DNA of 9,121 nucleotides from Burkholderiaceae bacterium (GTDB lineage Bacteria > Pseudomonadota > Gammaproteobacteria > Burkholderiales > Burkholderiaceae): positions 1 through 9,121 of the forward strand of contig JANWUU010000260.1 in NCBI GenBank assembly GCA_025057735.1. Direction: 5' to 3'. The position numbers and the translations under genes are program-made. Positions 1-6,293 of this stretch are shown here, piece after piece. A model generated the notes under the pieces. The model saw only the letters and a list, made by a program, of their open reading frames with translations. It was not told the DNA's origin and ran no database searches. Positions within the stretch are counted from its first letter, which is position 1; each line of letters starts with the position of its first letter.

Positions 1-538
1 CGGCCTGAACCTTTTCGACCGCGGCGCGCGGGATCATGGCGTCCTGCTCACCGTAGTGGAACTGGATCGGGCAGCGCACGCTCGGCGCGTGCTGCAGGTG
101 GTCCTGGATGCCGCCGCCGTAGAAGCACGAGGCCGCCGCGATGTCGGTGGTGGCTGCTGCCAGGTACGCCAGCCGTCCGCCCATGCAATAGCCGAAAGCA
201 CCCACCTTGCCCGCGACTTCCGGGCGCGCGTGTAGCGCCGCCACCGCCCGCTGTACATCGGCCAGCAGATCCTCGGGCCGGGCGGCGCGCATCAGCGCCA
301 TGGCGCGCTCGCGGTCCGCGCCCTCGTAACCCAATTCGACACGCGGGGCCTGGCGCCAGAACAGATCGGGCGCCAGCACGACGAAGCCGTCCAGCGCGTA
401 CTGCTCTGCCACGGCGCGGATGTGGCCATTGACGCCGAAGATTTCCTGAAACAGCACCAGCCCCGGCCCGCGCCCGCGCGGCGGCAGCGCGAGATAGCCG
501 CCGAATTCGCCTTCGATCGCGATCCACTGTCCGCTCAT
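1..538 (-). CDS. Dienelactone hydrolase family protein (3' end outside window)
   Basis: Alpha/beta-hydrolase of the dienelactone hydrolase (carboxymethylenebutenolidase) family, probably cytoplasmic. I translated it by hand from the ATG whose complement is at 536-538. The 179 visible codons read MSGQWIAIEGEFGGYLALPP at the N-terminus. Family landmarks are FQEIFGVN with the catalytic-site Glu at residue 32, the nucleophile elbow GYCMGG with Cys118, and HYGEQDAMIP with the triad Asp166. The triad His would lie in the missing part beyond the left edge. Family members are usually about 230-250 residues, so some 50-70 residues are lost. A GGAG Shine-Dalgarno lies 9 nt before the start (548-551). 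The true substrate is unknown: only some members act on dienelactone in chlorocatechol breakdown, and no such pathway genes are nearby. It is divergent from the DUF4010 gene. The family call is firm; the substrate is not. Confidence 0.9.
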   Translation of the reverse strand, partial: MSGQWIAIEGEFGGYLALPPRGRGPGLVLFQEIFGVNGHIRAVAEQYALDGFVVLAPDLFWRQAPRVELGYEGADRERAMALMRAARPEDLLADVQRAVAALHARPEVAGKVGAFGYCMGGRLAYLAAATTDIAAASCFYGGGIQDHLQHAPSVRCPIQFHYGEQDAMIPRAAVEKVQA

Positions 539-570
539 CGGTTCGTGCTCCACGCCCTGTCGCCGCGCCG

Positions 571-598
571 ATTATCGCGTGCCGAAGGCGCTTGCCTA
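571..598 (-). promoter_or_regulatory. Candidate promoter of the hydrolase gene
   Basis: Read on the minus strand, TAGGCA (593-598, 4/6 to TTGACA) and GATAAT (571-576, 5/6 to TATAAT) are 16 bp apart. Transcription would start near 564, giving a leader of about 25 nt that contains the GGAG ribosome-binding site at 548-551. The -35 hexamer overlaps the -10 candidate of the divergent gene. It is a visual sigma-70 match only. Confidence 0.35.
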
Positions 599-602
599 CA
601 CT
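597..602 (+). promoter_or_regulatory. -10-like hexamer TACACT, 7 nt before the DUF4010 ATG
   Basis: TACACT matches TATAAT at 4 of 6 positions and ends exactly 7 nt before the ATG at 610, so transcription would begin at or next to the start codon. No good -35 is visible (best is TTATCG at 572-577, 19 bp spacing), and there is no ribosome-binding site at a normal distance. The same spacing is found at ribD. Confidence 0.35.
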
Positions 603-609
603 GCGCGCT

Positions 610-1917
610 ATGGAGACCGAGCCGTTGTTTGCCGCCGATCCGCAGGCCCTGCTGCAGCTGCTGGCGGCGCTGGCCGTCAGCGCCGGCATCGGCCTGCTGG
701 TCGGGCTGGAGCGCGAGCGCAAGCCCACGGCCAAGGCGGGTCTGCGCACCTTTGCGCTGATCGCGGTGTTCGGCACGCTGGCCGCGCTGCTGGCGCAGGA
801 AACGCGCTCGGAGTGGCTGCTGGCGCTGGGACTGGTGGCGGTAGCCGCACCGCTGATCGCGGCTTACCGCGCCGATCCGCAGACCCGCGCCGACGATTCG
901 GGCACCACCACCACGATCGCGGCGCTAATCGTCTACTGCCTGGGCGCGGCGATCCAGTTCGGCTACCGCGAGCCGGCGGTGGCCGTCGGCGTGGCGATGA
1001 CCGCACTGCTGCATTTCAAGGCCGAGCTGGAAGGCGTGGCGCAGCGGCTGACACCCACGGACATCCGGTCGATGCTGCAGTTTGCGGCGGTCAGCGCGGT
1101 GATCCTGCCGCTTGCGCCCAATGAACCGTTCGGACCGTACGGCGTGCTCAACCCGTTTCAGATCTGGCTCATGGTGGTGTTGGTCTCGGGGGTGAGCCTG
1201 GCGGCTTATCTGGCCTGGCGGCTGTCGGGGGCGCTGGGTGAACGGCTGCGCGGCGGCGGCCTGCTGGTTACCGGTGTGCTCGGCGGGCTGGTCTCCAGTA
1301 CCGCCACGACGCTCGTGTTTGCGCGCAATGCGCGCGCGGGCACGCATGCGCCACCGGTGGCGCTGGCGGTGATCCTGCTTGCGAACGCCGCGATGCTGGC
1401 GCGTGTACTGCTGATCGCTGCGCTGGTGGCGCCTTCTGCGCTGGCGCTGGTGGCGGCAGCGCTAGCGCCGGCGCTCGCGCTGGCGCTCGTCACGGTCGCC
1501 CTGCACTGGCGCGCAGCGCGCGACGGCGCGGTGGCCGGCGCGGGCACCTACCGCAATCCGACCAATCTCGCCGCCGCCATCGGCTTTGCGCTGCTGTACG
1601 CCCTGGTCCTGCTGGTGTCATCGTGGCTGTCTGATGCGGTCGGCGCGCACGGCGTCTATGCGCTGGCGTTCGTCTCCGGGCTGACCGACGTCGATGCGAT
1701 CACGCTGTCGTCGCTGCAGCTCTACCACGGCGGCGCGCTGGCGGCGGCGGGGGCAGCGACCGCAATCGCTATCGCCGTCGCCGCGAATCTGCTGCTGAAA
1801 GCGGCGTTGGTGTTCGTCGCTGGCGATGCCGCGATTGGCCGGCGCGTGGCGCGCGCCTTTGCGCTGCCGCTTGCGGTACTGGCAGCCGCAGTGCCTGCAC
1901 TGCACGCGCTGGCATAA
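610..1917 (+). CDS. MgtC/SapB-like DUF4010 membrane protein
   Basis: Predicted inner-membrane protein of 435 residues with about 12-14 hydrophobic helices. The N-terminal part resembles the MgtC/SapB family: a first helix running into GIGLLVGLERERK, then AGLRTFALIAVFG. The C-terminal half has DUF4010 hallmarks, GGLVSSTATT near residue 225 and GLTDVDAITLSS near residue 360. MgtC relatives are linked to growth at low magnesium and to regulation of other membrane proteins, but DUF4010 proteins have no settled function and I assign none. I chose the ATG at 610. An in-frame TTG at 592 would add six residues, but a GAAGG sits only 3 nt before it, which is too close. The stop TAA overlaps the extended -10 candidate for glyA. 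Nothing in the context gives a role. Confidence 0.85.
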   Translation: METEPLFAADPQALLQLLAALAVSAGIGLLVGLERERKPTAKAGLRTFALIAVFGTLAALLAQETRSEWLLALGLVAVAAPLIAAYRADPQTRADDSGTTTTIAALIVYCLGAAIQFGYREPAVAVGVAMTALLHFKAELEGVAQRLTPTDIRSMLQFAAVSAVILPLAPNEPFGPYGVLNPFQIWLMVVLVSGVSLAAYLAWRLSGALGERLRGGGLLVTGVLGGLVSSTATTLVFARNARAGTHAPPVALAVILLANAAMLARVLLIAALVAPSALALVAAALAPALALALVTVALHWRAARDGAVAGAGTYRNPTNLAAAIGFALLYALVLLVSSWLSDAVGAHGVYALAFVSGLTDVDAITLSSLQLYHGGALAAAGAATAIAIAVAANLLLKAALVFVAGDAAIGRRVARAFALPLAVLAAAVPALHALA

Positions 1918-1918
1918 T
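1910..1918 (+). promoter_or_regulatory. Extended -10 candidate upstream of glyA
   Basis: The string TGGCATAAT fits the extended -10 form TGn-TATAAT with one mismatch (C at the first hexamer position). It lies across the stop codon of the DUF4010 gene. The best -35 at 16 bp spacing (GTGCCT, 1891-1896) is weak, which is tolerated by extended -10 promoters. Transcription would start near 1925 and give a glyA leader of about 135 nt. Confidence 0.4.
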
Positions 1919-1997
1919 CTGAGGTCTGTGCCATTTCATGTCGCTGCGCTGCGCTCGCAACAGCGCGGGCCGCATGCAAGAAGGCGTGCCAGTGACA

Positions 1998-2042
1998 TGC
2001 CGTTTGCTAACGGCAGATGGCAGCCTCTGGCCGTATCTGCCG
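1998..2042 (+). promoter_or_regulatory. glyA leader: two mutually exclusive hairpins
   Basis: Hairpin A is a perfect 7-bp stem, TGCCGTT (1998-2004) with AACGGCA (2009-2015), and a TGCT loop. Hairpin B is an 8-bp stem, CGGCAGAT (2011-2018) with ATCTGCCG (2035-2042). It can extend inward by GGC (2019-2021) with GCC (2030-2032) after a 2-nt bulge. The two share bases 2011-2015, so only one can form at a time. Hairpin B ends 5 nt before the glyA ribosome-binding site. I recognise no known riboswitch class here; a switching role is inference from the geometry. Confidence 0.4.
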
Positions 2043-2047
2043 ATGCC

Positions 2048-2052
2048 GAGGA
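2048..2052 (+). promoter_or_regulatory. glyA ribosome-binding site that decides the start
   Basis: GAGGA lies 8 nt before the ATG at 2061. It supports this ATG over an upstream in-frame ATG at 1938, which would add 41 residues unlike any serine hydroxymethyltransferase N-terminus I know. Confidence 0.7.
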
Positions 2053-2060
2053 TCCCAGTC

Positions 2061-3320
2061 ATGTTCAGCCGCGCCCGCCACACGCTTGAAAACGTCGACC
2101 CTGAGGTCTGGGCCGCCATGCAGGCGGAAAACCAGCGCCAGGAGGATCACATTGAACTGATCGCCTCCGAGAACTACGCCAGTCCCGCGGTCATGGCCGC
2201 GCAGGGCGGGCAGATGACCAACAAGTACGCCGAGGGCTATCCGGGCAAGCGCTACTACGGCGGCTGCGAACACGTGGACACGGTGGAGACGCTGGCGCTG
2301 GCGCGCGTCAAGCAACTGTTCGGCCTGCCGACGGTGGAGATCGCCGCCAACGTGCAGCCGCACTCCGGCGCGCAGGCGAACGAAGCGGTGTTCTTCGCGC
2401 TGCTGAACCCGGGCGACACGATCATGGGCCTGAGCCTGGCCGAGGGTGGCCACCTCACGCACGGCATGCCGATCAACATGTCGGGCAAGTGGTTCAAGGT
2501 GGTCAGCTACGGGTTGAACGGGCGCGAGGAGATCGACTACGAGGGGATGGAGAACCTCGCGCATCAGAAGCGGCCGAAGCTGATCATCGCCGGCGCCTCC
2601 GCCTACGCGCTGCGCATCGATTTCGCGCGCATCGCGCAGATCGCGCGCGACGTGGATGCCTACTTCATGGCCGACATCGCGCATTACGCCGGTCTGATCG
2701 CCGCCGGCCTGTATCCGAGCCCCGTGCCGTATGCCGACGTGGTCACCTCCACCACGCACAAGACGCTGCGCGGCCCGCGCGGCGGCTTCATCCTCATGAA
2801 GCCGCACCTGGAGAAGCCGATCAATTCCGCCGTCTTTCCGGGGTTGCAGGGCGGGCCGCTGATGCACGTGATCGCAGCCAAGGCGGTCGCCTTCAAGGAG
2901 GCGCTGGCGCCGGAGTTCAAGGCCTACCAGCAGCAGGTGCTCGCCAACGCGCGCGTGATGGCCGAGACGCTGGCGCGGCGCGGGCTGCGCATCGTCTCCG
3001 GCCGCACCGAGAGCCACCTGATGCTGGTCGACCTGCGCGCCAAGGGCATCACCGGCAAGGACGCCGAGGCGCTGCTCGGCGCCGTGCACATCACCGTGAA
3101 CAAGAACGCGATCCCGCGCGACCCGGAGAAGCCGATGGTCACCAGCGGTATCCGCATCGGCTCGCCGGCCATCACCACGCGCGGCTTCACCGAGGAGCAG
3201 GCCGAGATGACCGCCCACCTGATCGCCGACGTGCTCGATGCGCGCGGCGATCCGGCCACGTTGGAGCGCGTGCGGCGCGAGGTCGCGCAGCTGACGCGCC
3301 GCTTCCCGGTCTACGGTTGA
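2061..3320 (+). CDS. glyA: Serine hydroxymethyltransferase
   Basis: PLP enzyme that converts serine and tetrahydrofolate to glycine and 5,10-methylene-tetrahydrofolate in the cytoplasm, the main source of one-carbon units. It is 419 residues, close to the usual 415-420. It begins [17 protein letters not shown]. Landmarks in order are [10 protein letters not shown], the glycine-rich [16 protein letters not shown], the cofactor Asp in [13 protein letters not shown], the Schiff-base Lys234 in [14 protein letters not shown], and the carboxylate-binding Arg in [14 protein letters not shown]. The protein reads like Burkholderia-type GlyA almost throughout. A difference is a short stretch LPTVEI after KQLFG, a few residues longer than the betaproteobacterial sequences I recall, just before [13 protein letters not shown]. 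nrdR follows 40 bp downstream, and the pair is probably cotranscribed. Confidence 0.98.
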   Translation: MFSRARHTLENVDPEVWAAMQAENQRQEDHIELIASENYASPAVMAAQGGQMTNKYAEGYPGKRYYGGCEHVDTVETLALARVKQLFGLPTVEIAANVQPHSGAQANEAVFFALLNPGDTIMGLSLAEGGHLTHGMPINMSGKWFKVVSYGLNGREEIDYEGMENLAHQKRPKLIIAGASAYALRIDFARIAQIARDVDAYFMADIAHYAGLIAAGLYPSPVPYADVVTSTTHKTLRGPRGGFILMKPHLEKPINSAVFPGLQGGPLMHVIAAKAVAFKEALAPEFKAYQQQVLANARVMAETLARRGLRIVSGRTESHLMLVDLRAKGITGKDAEALLGAVHITVNKNAIPRDPEKPMVTSGIRIGSPAITTRGFTEEQAEMTAHLIADVLDARGDPATLERVRREVAQLTRRFPVYG

Positions 3321-3360
3321 GTCGGGCCCCGGCTGGCGCGCGCGCACCGTCGGCGGCCCG

Positions 3361-3828
3361 ATGAAGTGCCCGTTCTGCCACCACGCCGACACGCAGGTGA
3401 TCGACTCGCGCGCCTCCGACGAGGGTGCCGCCATCCGCCGCCGGCGCCGCTGCCTGTCCTGCGAGAAGCGCTTCACCACCTACGAGCGCGTCGAGCTGGC
3501 GATGCCGGCGGTCATCAAGCGCGGCGGCGGGCGGGCCGAGTACGACCGCGCCAAGCTGGTGAAGTCGATGCAGCTGGCGCTACGCAAGCGGCCGGTGCCG
3601 AGCGAGGTGGTCGACGAGGCGGTGGCGCGCATCGAGGAGAAGCTGCGCGCCTCCGGCCAGCGCGAGATCAAGAGCGAAAAAATCGGCGAGCTGGTGATGC
3701 GCGAACTGAAGCGCATCGACAAGGTGGCCTACATCCGGTTCGCCTCCGTGTACCGCAGCTTCGAGGACGTCGACGAATTCGCCGAGGTGGTCAAGGAGGT
3801 CCGCCCGGCGCGCCGCCGCCGCGGCTGA
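3361..3828 (+). CDS. nrdR: Transcriptional repressor NrdR
   Basis: ATP/dATP-sensing repressor that binds NrdR boxes before ribonucleotide reductase genes. It is 155 residues, normal for the family. The N-terminal zinc ribbon has Cys3, Cys6, Cys31 and Cys34 (CPFC and CLSC) followed by [11 protein letters not shown]. The ATP-cone spans about residues 49-139, from [20 protein letters not shown] to [17 protein letters not shown]. The C-terminus is a short basic tail, RPARRRRG. The start ATG has no clear Shine-Dalgarno. A 6-bp inverted repeat (CGGGCC 3323-3328, GGCCCG 3355-3360) spans the glyA-nrdR gap with its right arm touching the ATG; at this GC content that may be chance. No nrd genes are in the window, so its targets lie elsewhere. 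The glyA-nrdR-ribD neighbourhood is typical of Betaproteobacteria. Confidence 0.97.
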   Translation: MKCPFCHHADTQVIDSRASDEGAAIRRRRRCLSCEKRFTTYERVELAMPAVIKRGGGRAEYDRAKLVKSMQLALRKRPVPSEVVDEAVARIEEKLRASGQREIKSEKIGELVMRELKRIDKVAYIRFASVYRSFEDVDEFAEVVKEVRPARRRRG

Positions 3829-3874
3829 GCCGGGAACACGCGGGACGCAGCGCCTGTCGAAGGCGGTGAAAACG

Positions 3875-3961
3875 GCAGGCGGCCGCCCGCGCGGGACGGC
3901 CACCCGTCCCGTGCCGCGCTGCCTGCGCGAGGCGCCGAGCCCGGGCCGGCCGCGGTCCGGG
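3875..3961 (+). other. Strongly structured nrdR-hsp20 intergenic region
   Basis: Three inverted repeats pack this gap. GCAGGCGGC (3875-3883) pairs with GCGCTGCCTGC (3916-3926) over 9 bp with one G-U. Nested inside is GGGACGG (3893-3899) with CCGTCCC (3904-3910), loop CCAC, extendable by three pairs. Next is CCCGGGCC (3940-3947) with GGTCCGGG (3954-3961), 8 bp with one G-U. No T-run follows, so a standard intrinsic terminator for glyA-nrdR is not shown. It could be a 5' leader of the heat-shock gene, a Rho-independent-like stop without U-tract, or GC-driven chance structure. Confidence 0.4.
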
Positions 3962-3971
3962 GGCGCAAGGC

Positions 3972-3980
3972 AGGAGGTGA
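3972..3980 (+). promoter_or_regulatory. Near-perfect Shine-Dalgarno of the hsp20 gene
   Basis: AGGAGGTGA, complementary to the 16S rRNA 3' end over its whole length, with AGGAGG ending 7 nt before the ATG at 3985. It is by far the strongest ribosome-binding site in the window; neighbouring genes have weak or no such site. Confidence 0.85.
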
Positions 3981-3984
3981 TGCG

Positions 3985-4434
3985 ATGAACACGGCACTGG
4001 TTCCTTTCGTCCGTCGCGACGTCGTCGCGCCGGTCTTCGAGGACCTGCTGCGCGACGTCTGGAGCGCCTCGTCGCTGCTGTCGAGCGCGTTTTTCGACGA
4101 CGTGCTGCCGCAAGGCATCGCGCGCATGGACGTGCTCGACAAGGGCGCGAGCTATGAGGTCGTGATCGACCTGCCGGGCGTGCGCAAGGAGGACATCGAG
4201 GTATCGGTCGACGGCACGCAGGTGCAGGTGAGCGCCGAGCGCCGGCGCGAGCAGGCGAACGGCAACGGCGAGCGCGTGCTGTACGCCGAGCGCGCGCTGG
4301 GGCGTTACATGCGCCGTTTCGAGCTGCCGGCCGAAGTGACCGAGGTAGGGGCGCAAGCGCGCTATGAAAACGGCGTGCTGGTGCTGACGCTGCCGAAGGC
4401 CGGGGGTGGCGCCAAACGCCTGACGGTGCATTGA
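3985..4434 (+). CDS. hsp20: Hsp20 family small heat-shock protein
   Basis: ATP-independent holdase chaperone that binds unfolding proteins and forms oligomers in the cytoplasm. It is 149 residues, a usual size. The N-terminal arm is about 44 residues and hydrophobic-aromatic (VPFVRR, VFEDLLRDVW, SSAFFDD). The alpha-crystallin domain runs from about 46 to 140: IARMDVLDKGASYEVVIDLPG, RKEDIEVSVDGTQVQVSAERR, RYMRRFELPAEV, and the signature YENGVLVLTLPK. The end KRLTVH supplies a V/I/L-x-V/I type tail motif (L-T-V). It sits between nrdR and ribD, which are usually neighbours, and has its own strong ribosome-binding site and a terminator right behind it, so it is probably an independent unit. I found no convincing sigma-32 promoter. 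The family call is firm; whether its expression responds to heat is not shown. Confidence 0.95.
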   Translation: MNTALVPFVRRDVVAPVFEDLLRDVWSASSLLSSAFFDDVLPQGIARMDVLDKGASYEVVIDLPGVRKEDIEVSVDGTQVQVSAERRREQANGNGERVLYAERALGRYMRRFELPAEVTEVGAQARYENGVLVLTLPKAGGGAKRLTVH

Positions 4435-4463
4435 CGCGCCGGCACAACGCGCAACGCGCCGGC
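4434..4463 (+). repeat. Short direct repeat after hsp20
   Basis: ACGCGCCGGC occurs at 4434-4443 and again at 4454-4463, 20 bp apart, between the hsp20 stop codon and its terminator. The role is unknown and it may be chance in GC-rich DNA. Confidence 0.5.
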
Positions 4464-4471
4464 GTGCGCGC

Positions 4472-4503
4472 AAAGGGCCGCTGAAGGCGGCCCTTTTGTT
4501 TTT
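4472..4503 (+). terminator. Intrinsic terminator after hsp20
   Basis: A perfect 10-bp stem, AAAGGGCCGC (4472-4481) with GCGGCCCTTT (4487-4496), has the 5-nt loop TGAAG. It is followed by the T-rich run TGTTTTT. It lies 37 bp after the hsp20 stop and separates the heat-shock gene from the rib operon. Confidence 0.92.
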
Positions 4504-4544
4504 CTCTATTGCTGCCCGCGCCGCGCCGGCAGGGGGCTCGCCCG

Positions 4545-4550
4545 TACAAT
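4545..4550 (+). promoter_or_regulatory. -10 hexamer TACAAT, 7 nt before the ribD ATG
   Basis: TACAAT matches TATAAT at 5 of 6 positions. It is followed by exactly 7 nt and the ATG at 4558, so the transcript would start at or beside the start codon (leaderless). No clear -35 is seen at 16-18 bp. Lying just after a strong terminator and before a six-gene run, it is the likely operon promoter. The hexamer overlaps an in-frame ATG at 4549. Confidence 0.5.
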
Positions 4551-4557
4551 GGCCGCG

Positions 4558-5652
4558 ATGTATTCGGAAGCCGATCACCGCTTCATGAGTCGCGCGCTGG
4601 AGCTCGCGCGCCACGCGATGTGCCATGCGACGCCGAATCCGCGCGTCGGCTGCGTGATCGTGCGCGACAACCGCATCCTGGGCGAGGGGTTCACGCAGCC
4701 GCCCGGCTCCAACCATGCGGAAATCGAGGCGCTGCTGGATGCGCGCCGCCACGGGCACGACGTGCACGGCGCCACCGCCTATGTCACGCTCGAGCCGTGC
4801 GCGCACTTCGGGCGCACGCCGCCATGCGCGACCGCGCTGATCGAGGCGCGCATCGCGCGCGTGATCGCGGCCGTGGAAGATCCCAATCCGCAGGTGGCCG
4901 GCCAGGGGCTGGCGATGCTGCGCGCCAGCGGCATCGACGTGCGCTGCGGGCTGCTGGCGGCGGAGGCGACCGAGCTGAACATCGGTTTCTTCTCGCGCAT
5001 GACGCGCGGCCGCCCCTGGGTGCGGCTGAAGATCGCCGCCAGCCTGGACGGCAAGACGGCGCTTTCCAACGGCGTCTCGCAGTGGATCACCTCGGAGGCG
5101 GCGCGCCGCGACGGCCATGCGTGGCGCGCGCGCGCCTGCGCGGTGGCCACCGGCATCGGCACCGTGCAGATGGACGACCCGCAACTGACGGTGCGGATGG
5201 TGCCGACGCCGCGGCAACCGCTGAAGGTGCTGATCGATTCGCGCCTGGAGGTGCAGCCGGCGGCGCGACTGTTCGACGGCCACCCGGTGCTGGTGGCGTG
5301 CGCCTTCGCCGACCCGCAGAAGGCGGCGCGGCTGCGCGAAAAGAATGCGGAGGTGATCGAACTGCCGAACGACGACGGCAAGGTGGACCTGCCGCAACTT
5401 CTGCGCGAACTGGCCCGCCGCGGTGTGAACGAGCTGCACATCGAGGCCGGCTACCAACTGAACGGCTCGTTGGTGCGGGAAGGCTGCGTGGACGAGCTGC
5501 TGGTGTATCTGGCGCCCCTGCTGCTCGGCGAGGCGCAGGGCATGGTCAAGCTGCCGGCGCTGTCGGCGCTGGCGCAGGCGCGCCGCCTCGCCTTCCACGA
5601 GGTGGCGCAGGTGGGGCCGGACGTGCGCCTGCTGGCGCGCTGGGCGTCCTGA
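4558..5652 (+). CDS. ribD: Bifunctional riboflavin deaminase/reductase RibD
   Basis: Second and third steps of riboflavin synthesis: deamination of diaminohydroxyphosphoribosylaminopyrimidine, then NADPH-dependent reduction of the ribose. It is 364 residues, near the usual 360-380. The N-terminal deaminase domain (about 1-145) has TPNPRVGCVIV and the zinc site HAE (His53, Glu55) plus PCAHFGRTPPC (Cys81, Cys90). The reductase domain (about 150-364) has RPWVRLKIAASLDGKTAL, VATGIGTVQMDDPQLTVR and HIEAGYQLNGSLV. I chose the second ATG because homologues start at the equivalent of MYSEADHRFM. An ATG at 4549 adds only three residues and has an AGGGGG 12 nt upstream. The stop TGA shares its A with the ribE ATG, so translation is coupled. 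Confidence 0.96.
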   Translation: MYSEADHRFMSRALELARHAMCHATPNPRVGCVIVRDNRILGEGFTQPPGSNHAEIEALLDARRHGHDVHGATAYVTLEPCAHFGRTPPCATALIEARIARVIAAVEDPNPQVAGQGLAMLRASGIDVRCGLLAAEATELNIGFFSRMTRGRPWVRLKIAASLDGKTALSNGVSQWITSEAARRDGHAWRARACAVATGIGTVQMDDPQLTVRMVPTPRQPLKVLIDSRLEVQPAARLFDGHPVLVACAFADPQKAARLREKNAEVIELPNDDGKVDLPQLLRELARRGVNELHIEAGYQLNGSLVREGCVDELLVYLAPLLLGEAQGMVKLPALSALAQARRLAFHEVAQVGPDVRLLARWAS

Positions 5653-6260
5653 TGTTCACCGGCATCGTGCGCGCGGTCGGGCGCATCGTGCGGGTGACCG
5701 AGCTCGCCGCGGGCCGACGCGTGACGGTGCAGGCGCCGGAGATCGACTGGTCGCAGGTGCCGGTCGGCGCCTCGGTCGCGGTCAACGGTGCCTGCATGAC
5801 CGTGGTCGCCACCGCGCCCGACGGCTTTACCTTCGACGTCTCCGCGGAGTCGCTCGCGCGCACGGTCGGACTGGACCGCCCCGGCGCGGTGAACCTAGAG
5901 CTGGCGGCGCGCTTCGGCGACCGCATCGACGGCCATCTGGTGAGCGGGCACGTGGACGGCACCGGCGTGGTGATCGCCTGCGAGGCGCGCGGCGAATCGC
6001 ATGAACTGGTCATCGAGACGCCGCGCGAGATGGCGCCCTACTTCGCCTACAAGGGCTCGGTGGCGGTCAACGGCGTGAGCCTGACCATTAACCGGGTCGA
6101 GGACCGGCCGGAAGGCTGCCGCATCGCGATCAACCTGATCCCGCACACCTGGGCGGTGACGACGCTCAAGGAGCTCGTGCCCGGCGCCCGCGTGAACCTG
6201 GAAGTCGATTTGATCGCGCGCTACGTCGAGCGCATGCTGACGCTGGCGCGCGGCGCGTAG
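5652..6260 (+). CDS. ribE: Riboflavin synthase, alpha subunit
   Basis: Last step of the pathway: dismutation of two 6,7-dimethyl-8-ribityllumazine molecules to riboflavin and the pyrimidinedione substrate. It is 202 residues with two tandem lumazine-binding repeats, about 1-97 and 98-195. The N-terminus MFTGIV is diagnostic. Repeat one has [10 protein letters not shown] with Cys48 and [25 protein letters not shown] opens repeat two with His100, and [10 protein letters not shown] mirrors the first repeat. In E. coli the same enzyme is called ribC. The ATG overlaps the ribD stop by one base and has no strong ribosome-binding site, so it probably depends on re-initiation. Its stop codon TAG forms part of a -10-like hexamer, TAGAAT. 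Confidence 0.96.
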   Translation: MFTGIVRAVGRIVRVTELAAGRRVTVQAPEIDWSQVPVGASVAVNGACMTVVATAPDGFTFDVSAESLARTVGLDRPGAVNLELAARFGDRIDGHLVSGHVDGTGVVIACEARGESHELVIETPREMAPYFAYKGSVAVNGVSLTINRVEDRPEGCRIAINLIPHTWAVTTLKELVPGARVNLEVDLIARYVERMLTLARGA

Positions 6261-6263
6261 AAT
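6258..6263 (+). promoter_or_regulatory. Possible internal -10 (TAGAAT) before ribBA
   Basis: TAGAAT overlaps the ribE stop codon and matches TATAAT at 5 of 6. CTGACG (6237-6242, 4/6 to TTGACA) is upstream but only 15 bp away. If used, it would start ribBA transcripts near 6270. ribBA has no Shine-Dalgarno and the largest gap (33 bp) inside the operon, which makes a local promoter reasonable but unproven. Confidence 0.3.
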
Positions 6264-6293
6264 CGGCCGCCGCCACCGCGTTCGCCCGCCGCC

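Noticed and set aside
592..609. TTG start adding six residues to the DUF4010 protein
   Set aside because: GAAGG is only 3 nt before the TTG, too close for normal initiation, and the TTG lies within or before the putative -10; the ATG at 610 is preferred.
48..776. Antisense open frame over the hydrolase gene
   Set aside because: The true hydrolase frame starts at 538 on the same strand with Glu, Cys and Asp motifs intact; this frame is out of register and runs into the DUF4010 gene.
1938..2060. 41-residue N-terminal extension of GlyA from an upstream in-frame ATG
   Set aside because: The extension matches nothing in the family, the stretch contains strong hairpins, and a good ribosome-binding site serves the ATG at 2061.
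2007..3479. Long antisense open frame (490 codons) across glyA
   Set aside because: It lies opposite a fully conserved glyA, has the low-complexity Arg/His/Gln-rich composition usual for shadow frames in GC-rich DNA, and resembles no family.
3829..4503. Mobile element carrying hsp20
   Set aside because: No transposase, integrase, terminal inverted repeats or target-site duplications are visible around the gene.
3580..5598. Antisense open frame of 672 codons across nrdR, hsp20 and ribD
   Set aside because: It spans three well-supported genes plus a clear terminator on the other strand; stop codons are simply rare in this frame at this GC content.
4509..6260. Plus-strand open frame joining ribD sequence to ribE as one 583-residue protein
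   Set aside because: Its first two thirds are ribD DNA read in the wrong frame; only the part from 5652 is real (RibE, starting MFTGIV).
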